From NCBI GenBank assembly GCA_963920765.1, contig OY987250.1:19072960-19136959 (forward strand): a DNA stretch of 64,000 nt. Direction: 5' to 3'. This stretch comes from Ulota crispa (lineage: Eukaryota > Streptophyta > Bryopsida > Orthotrichales > Orthotrichaceae). The notes beneath the pieces are model-generated. The model did no database searches. It saw only the letters and a program-made list of their open reading frames with translations, and was not told the DNA's origin. A program made the position numbers and the translations under genes. Position 1 is the first letter of the stretch; every line of letters starts with the position of its first letter. This document shows, piece after piece, positions 61,401-64,000 of this stretch.

Positions 61401-62464
61401 TGTTCACTTTATTAACAGGAAGATAAACTATTGTTGTGCTCAAACATTTTATATGCAAACCATGAAGGGTATAATAGTTTAGAAGAAGATATAAAATATA
61501 AAAAAATTGAAGAAGACTCTATTCTTGGAAGTGAGTATCTAATTAATTAGTGAATTCATTATCCAATTTGATATCACATATTGCATGTTCAATCCATAAC
61601 ACATTAAATCAAAAAATGACTTTTACCTTCTAGTGACATTTTTCTAAAAGAAACTAAGAGATTTACAAAAAGAGCTTGGTACTAATGTTAGAATCCAAAA
61701 AATCAAACTTTGAAGTCTTGGTCAATCTTTATACCCAAATATGCTATTATGTAACTTTGAACCAGAAATCTAAATTTATTTGAATATGATTTATTTTCTA
61801 GAAACTAGAAGGTCTTAATTTAAAAAATTTAGAGTAACGCTTAAATTGGTATTCCAAATATCTAATGTATCTTCTAAATCAAGTACTTTTAACAAGTACC
61901 ATTGTTCTTTTTTTTTTAGGGTTATTCTTGGAATCAAAAATTAGTAAATCTTGATTGAATTTATTCTAACTTTAGCATACCATGATATTAGCGCATGTTA
62001 TTTTAGAATCTCTTAATTGTTCAAGAATAACTTACATTGTTAAGGTGAGTAATGTAGTGAAAATAACAAGTGAATCTTTGAACCACAAAGTCAATGATTG
62101 AATTCTAAACTTTGTCAATGTTTGGCTAGAAGTTATTAGGTTTTAATTTTATCAATTTATAGTTATTTGTTAGTAAATAATAATGTCTAGTATTGCATGC
62201 TTAGAAAGCCTACTAATTTTGTGCAAAAGGATAAAATTATACTCAAATTGTATAAAATTTGTTCTAAATGTGTGTGAGTTTTATTATAACTTTTTTAAAG
62301 AGAATACATTTTAAAAAGTACATGGTTTTCTTAAGTCTATGGTTACAAATAACCAATTTGTTTTGTGAGTTGGATTTTCAGGGGCTCAAATGAGAGATTA
62401 TCTCATTGAATTTGATCCAGATAATTACAGATTTCGGTGGCAAATAGATAATTGTGATTTTTGA
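46178..62464 (+). CDS. Membrane-anchored aspartic protease (pepsin A1 family), nine to ten exons
   Basis: Endopeptidase using two catalytic Asp residues. Exons: 46,178-46,476; 49,675-49,804; 52,130-52,377; 56,049-56,321; 57,120-57,270; 57,892-58,005; 60,774-60,902; 61,419-61,530; 62,382-62,464, with a proposed first exon at 45,254-45,322. Exon phases match at every junction, all introns are GT-AG, no internal stop occurs, and the sum is 535 codons plus stop. A hydrophobic segment at residues about 38-54 follows basic residues, predicting a type II membrane protein with the catalytic domain outside the cytosol. DTGS motifs lie at residues 144-147 and 371-374, with a flap motif YADGS at 217-221. 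The domain plan resembles the plant subfamily that includes Arabidopsis APCB1 (At1g49050), but the sequence is divergent. It looks functional. Its substrate is unknown. Confidence 0.88.
46889..47759. mobile_element. 871 bp palindromic element in protease intron 2
   Basis: Two arms of about 400 bp are inverted copies around a loop near 47,324. Paired landmarks: TTTAAGGCATTTAAAGAA with TTTGAATGCCTTAAAA, CATGGATATGTTGGAGACAT with ATGTCTCCAACATATCCATG, and GACCAAATTTAGTAAA-like with TTTACTAAATTTGGTCA. The edges are TACAATA and TATTGTA, which may include a TA target duplication. It has no coding frame. Half of it resembles a remnant near 1,270-1,390. Confidence 0.9.
48190..48680 (+). pseudogene. 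Weak coding-like remnant in protease intron 2
   Basis: A frame from ATG 48,196 reads about 70 residues with aromatic and acidic composition (TLLKPILNDVEST, TMTTFAHWHMFMRK) interrupted by a TAA and ended by TAG-TGA. Another open stretch follows at 48,435-48,680. It looks like decayed transposase or polyprotein coding sequence, but I cannot name a family. Confidence 0.25.
49675..49804 (+). CDS. Protease exon 3: first active-site Asp
   Basis: Acceptor CAG at 49,672-49,674, donor GTTTGT. Encodes ERFYIEMKLG and the motif FDIDTGS with the first catalytic Asp, then TTWVHC. In many relatives an Asp follows DTGS; here it is Cys. Confidence 0.92.
49983..50139 (+). mobile_element. Small CACTA-like MITE, copy 2 (157 bp), in protease intron 3
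   Basis: The ends are CACTTCAAGGAAG and CTTTCTTGTAGTG, flanked on both sides by TTG (49,980-49,982 and 50,140-50,142), a perfect 3 bp target duplication. The interior is homologous to 16,806-16,968 (CTATCAATTTGGACATG, TGTCAAATTTTTGT, TTTAGTCAATTTGGA). Confidence 0.88.
50870..51260 (-). mobile_element. Family H element, copy 3 (inverted), in protease intron 3
   Basis: Reverse complement of the 4.5 kb copy, with the same order of landmarks (GGGCACTTGCCATGTCATTG, GCCCTTCTTGCAATTTTCAT, GATAACCCAAATTGTGA). Confidence 0.8.
51261..52129. other. Remainder of protease intron 3
   Basis: Plain intronic sequence with a GC-richer stretch at 51,380-51,560. No repeat partner was found in the window. Confidence 0.4.
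52130..52377 (+). CDS. Protease exon 4: flap region
   Basis: Acceptor GATGATGCAG, donor GTAATT (phase 2). Contains five Cys, as expected for the disulfide-rich insert of plant nepenthesin-like proteases, and WIDYADGSQYKG, the substrate-covering flap with its conserved Tyr. Confidence 0.92.
53615..54158 (-). mobile_element. Dispersed repeat family I, copy 2, in protease intron 4
   Basis: Inverted copy of 34,702-35,246 with the shared segments CACACAAAATGGATAAAAAT and CACACCTTTCC, and GAGCGTATTTCC at the far edge. Confidence 0.75.
56049..56321 (+). CDS. Protease exon 5: DGVIGLG region
   Basis: Acceptor TTTTCAG, donor GTGAGT. Encodes the conserved DGVIGLG turn, then a helix (TITSDWMKSKLI), IGICLGQ and YVTIGAN, matching the family order of the VGHCL and FLGDD regions. 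Confidence 0.93.
57120..57270 (+). CDS. Protease exon 6: second active-site Asp
   Basis: Acceptor GTGCAG, donor GTACAT. Encodes VPLVLDTGSELTRLG with the second catalytic Asp and the following helix. Phase 2 in, phase 0 out. Confidence 0.93.
57350..57761. mobile_element. Foldback MITE (family B), copy 2, 412 bp, in protease intron 6
   Basis: Starts GGGAATTGATAAGG and ends CCTTATCAATTCCC-like sequence, with arms of about 180 bp homologous to 33,245-33,655. An 8 bp target duplication TTTATTTA lies at 57,342-57,349 and 57,762-57,769; because the flanks are low in complexity, 9-10 bp is also possible. Confidence 0.88.
57802..57829 (-). repeat. Short interstitial telomere-like repeat
   Basis: CTAAACCCTAAATCCTAAAT and one further TCCTAAA: about four degenerate CCCTAAA units on this strand, opposite in orientation to the terminal array and 40 bp from the foldback element. 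Confidence 0.7.
57892..58005 (+). CDS. Protease exon 7
   Basis: 38 codons between an AAG acceptor (the only non-CAG one in this gene) and a GTACAT donor. It ends YSDQRECWTAPK, equivalent to the conserved CW motif that follows the second catalytic region in relatives. The exon start is less certain than the others. Confidence 0.8.
58540..58870 (+). mobile_element. Family H element, copy 4, in protease intron 7
   Basis: Keeps GGCAGGTGCCTA, CTCATAAAAATTGCAAGAA, TCACAATTTTACAAAT and TATGATGGACCATGTATTTA in the family order. Confidence 0.7.
58871..60773. other. Remainder of protease intron 7
   Basis: AT-rich intronic sequence. Two overlapping short frames near 59,763-60,022 on opposite strands show no family features. 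No repeat partner was found. Confidence 0.4.
60774..60902 (+). CDS. Protease exon 8
   Basis: 43 codons after a TTACAG acceptor, ending at GTAAGG. Encodes FPSITFCFKG and LVVQPRNYLEW, corresponding to the conserved beta strands and the PxNYL element of the C-terminal lobe. Confidence 0.92.
61419..61530 (+). CDS. Protease exon 9
   Basis: Acceptor TTAACAG, donor GTGAGT, phase 0 in and 1 out. Encodes LLLCSNIL and ends EEDSILG, the counterpart of the family motif before the final strand (usually xIIGD). Confidence 0.92.
62382..62464 (+). CDS. Protease exon 10 and stop
   Basis: Acceptor TTTTCAG, phase 1. Encodes AQMRDYLIEFDPDNYRFRWQ, equivalent to the family end (MRxYxVxFDxxxxxIGW), then IDNCDF and a TGA stop at 62,462-62,464. 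No clear polyadenylation signal was identified before the telomeric array. Confidence 0.92.
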
Positions 62465-63057
62465 TAATTGGTAATTATACAAAATTAAACTCAAGCTTTC
62501 AAACATTTGTATTTTTGGATTGAAAGTGATTGGTAGTTTAATAAGCTTGATTCAATACTGATTTTGTAGTTGGAATTTTTATGAGTTATAAATGCTTTAT
62601 GTGAAATTACAAAAGGATGCTTAATCTAACTCACAAAGGCATATTTTACTATTAATGAATAGTTCATATCATTATGTATTATTATGTCTTTAAAAATTTG
62701 AAAATCTCTCTATTTTTTTTATGAATTTTAAACTTTTTGTAAGCTAGAGCAATCATGCCTATTTTAGATAATCATACAAGGACTTTGGATAGCTTGTTTG
62801 TCACATTTGCTTTGTCAGTAAGATTATTTTTAGATAAGCATGTAATAAGCATAAGTCCCTCCAAGTGTCACATGATTGAATGAATGAAAAATGATGTATA
62901 TTGAAAGTGCCTTCTCACTGAGTATCAAAACTTAAAGAGTTTTTAGAAAATAACTACACTATTCATCCATGTGTACTAACCCCTAAAAGATACAGCGTGC
63001 TACTGACAGCACTACAAGCAGCTTTGATTGCATTTGAAGGCCCTCCCATGATTAAAG
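62465..63057. other. 3' flank of the protease gene, up to the telomere
   Basis: 593 bp of single-copy-looking AT-rich sequence. No subtelomeric satellite, no transposon and no further gene are seen between the stop codon and the array. Confidence 0.7.
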
Positions 63058-64000
63058 TTTAGGGTTTAGGGTTTAGGGTTTAGGGTTTAGGGGGTAGGGT
63101 TAGGGTTTAGGGGGTAGGGTTTAGGGTTTAGGGGTTTAGGGTTTAGGGTTTAGGGGTTTAGGGTTTAGGGTTTAGGGTTTTAGGGTTTAGGGTTTAGGGT
63201 TTAGGGTTTAGGGTTTAGGGTTTAGGGTTTAAGGTTTAGGGTTTAGGGTTTAGGGTTTAGGGTTTAGGGTTTAGGGTTTAGGGTTTAGGGTTTAGGGTTT
63301 AGGGTTTAGGGTTTAGGGTTTAGGGTTTAGGGTTTAGGGTTTTAGGGTTTAGGGTTTAGGGTTTAGGGTTTAGGGTCTTAGGGTTTAGGGTTTAGGGTTT
63401 AGGGTTTAGGGTTTAGGGTTTTAGGGTTTAGGGTTTAGGGTTTAGGGTTTAGGGTTTAGGGGTTTAGGGTTTAGGGTTTAGGGTTTAGGGTTTAGGGTTT
63501 AGGGTTTTAGGGGTTTAGGGTTTAGGGTTTAGGGTTTAGGGTTTAGGGTTTAGGGTTTAGGGTTTAGGGTCTTAGGGTTTAGGGTTTAGGGTTTAGGGTT
63601 TAGGGTTTAGGGTTTAGGGTTTAGGGGTTTAGGGTTTAGGGTTTAGGGTTTAGGGTTTAGGGTTTAGGGTTTAGGGTTTAGGGTTTAGGGTTTAGGGTTT
63701 AGGGTTTAGGGTTTTAGGGTTTAGGGTTTAGGGTTTAGGGTTTAGGGTTTAGGGTTTAGGGTTTAGGGTCTTAGGGTTTAGGGTTTAGGGTTTAGGGTTT
63801 AGGGTTTAGGGTTTAGGGTTTAGGGTTTAGGGTTTAGGGTTTAGGGTTTAGGGTTTAGGGTTTAGGGTTTAGGGTTTAGGGTTTAGGGTTTAGGGTTTAG
63901 GGTTTAGGGTTTAGGGTTTAGGGTTTAGGGTTTAGGGTTTAGGGTTTAGGGTTTAGGGTTTAGGGTTTAGGGTTTAGGGTTTAGGGTTTAGGGTTTAGGG
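63058..64000 (+). repeat. Telomeric (TTTAGGG)n array
   Basis: About 943 bp (some 134 units) of the plant telomere repeat, G-rich strand running 5' to 3' toward the window end, as at a right-hand chromosome terminus. Variant units cluster proximally: GGGGGTAGGG and TTAGGG forms before 63,125; TTTTAGGG near 63,178, 63,340, 63,419, 63,505 and 63,712; TTTAGGGG near 63,459, 63,510 and 63,624; TCTTAGGG at 63,377, 63,571 and 63,770. After about 63,775 all units are perfect to the end. Confidence 0.97.

Noticed and set aside
63058..64000. Interstitial telomere repeat or CRISPR-like array
   Set aside because: The unit is the plant telomere heptamer without spacers, its orientation suits a chromosome end, and it becomes more perfect toward the window end.
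1..64000. tRNA, rRNA or organellar DNA insertions
   Set aside because: No cloverleaf with matching arms and no GC-rich rRNA or plastid-like block was recognised by eye. A covariance-model scan would be needed to exclude small RNA genes.

Overview
The window is AT-rich nuclear DNA from a plant. Three things point there: it ends in a long (TTTAGGG)n array in the orientation of a right-hand chromosome end; it holds a plant-type membrane aspartic protease gene with ten exons and introns of up to 3.7 kb; and it is full of plant-type transposons (Ty1/copia, CACTA, many MITE families, a probable tRNA-derived SINE). The lineage within streptophytes cannot be fixed from the sequence. I found no bacterial or organellar genes, no CRISPR array and no tRNA or rRNA gene.

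Layout. 1-18 kb is gene-poor DNA with paired MITE copies, three short tandem-repeat blocks and a small decayed Lys/Pro-rich coding remnant near 2.4 kb. 18.08-20.53 kb is an intron-containing pseudogene of ribosomal protein L15 (eL15). 22.2-24.1 kb is a 629-codon frame of unknown family broken by six stop codons but no frameshift. 24.3-29.95 kb is a dead Ty1/copia retrotransposon with degenerate LTRs. 31.57-34.56 kb is a 2,994 bp non-autonomous CACTA element with a 3 bp target duplication; inside it lie a GAATCTTT-type array, a 411 bp foldback element and a probable SINE. 35-45 kb is again gene-poor, with MITE copies and a GATGGG-type minisatellite at 42.5-43.0 kb.

45.25-62.46 kb holds the only gene that looks intact: an aspartic protease (pepsin A1 family) with an N-terminal membrane anchor. 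All exon phases agree, no exon is broken, both DTGS active-site motifs are present, and the model is 535 residues if the proposed first exon is right. Most of its large introns carry transposon copies (an 871 bp palindrome, a 157 bp CACTA-like MITE, a 412 bp foldback element and others). Its stop codon is only about 590 bp from the telomeric array, which starts at 63,058 and runs to the window end.

Two themes link the window. First, three unrelated dead loci (eL15, the unknown frame, the copia element) have decayed mainly by C-to-T and G-to-A changes with almost no indels, as expected from deamination of methylated cytosine. Second, many MITE families occur here in two or more copies, so insertion boundaries can be read by comparing copies within the window. 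I see no multi-gene system. The most unusual items are the telomere-adjacent protease gene, the unknown broken frame, and the nested CACTA/foldback structure.
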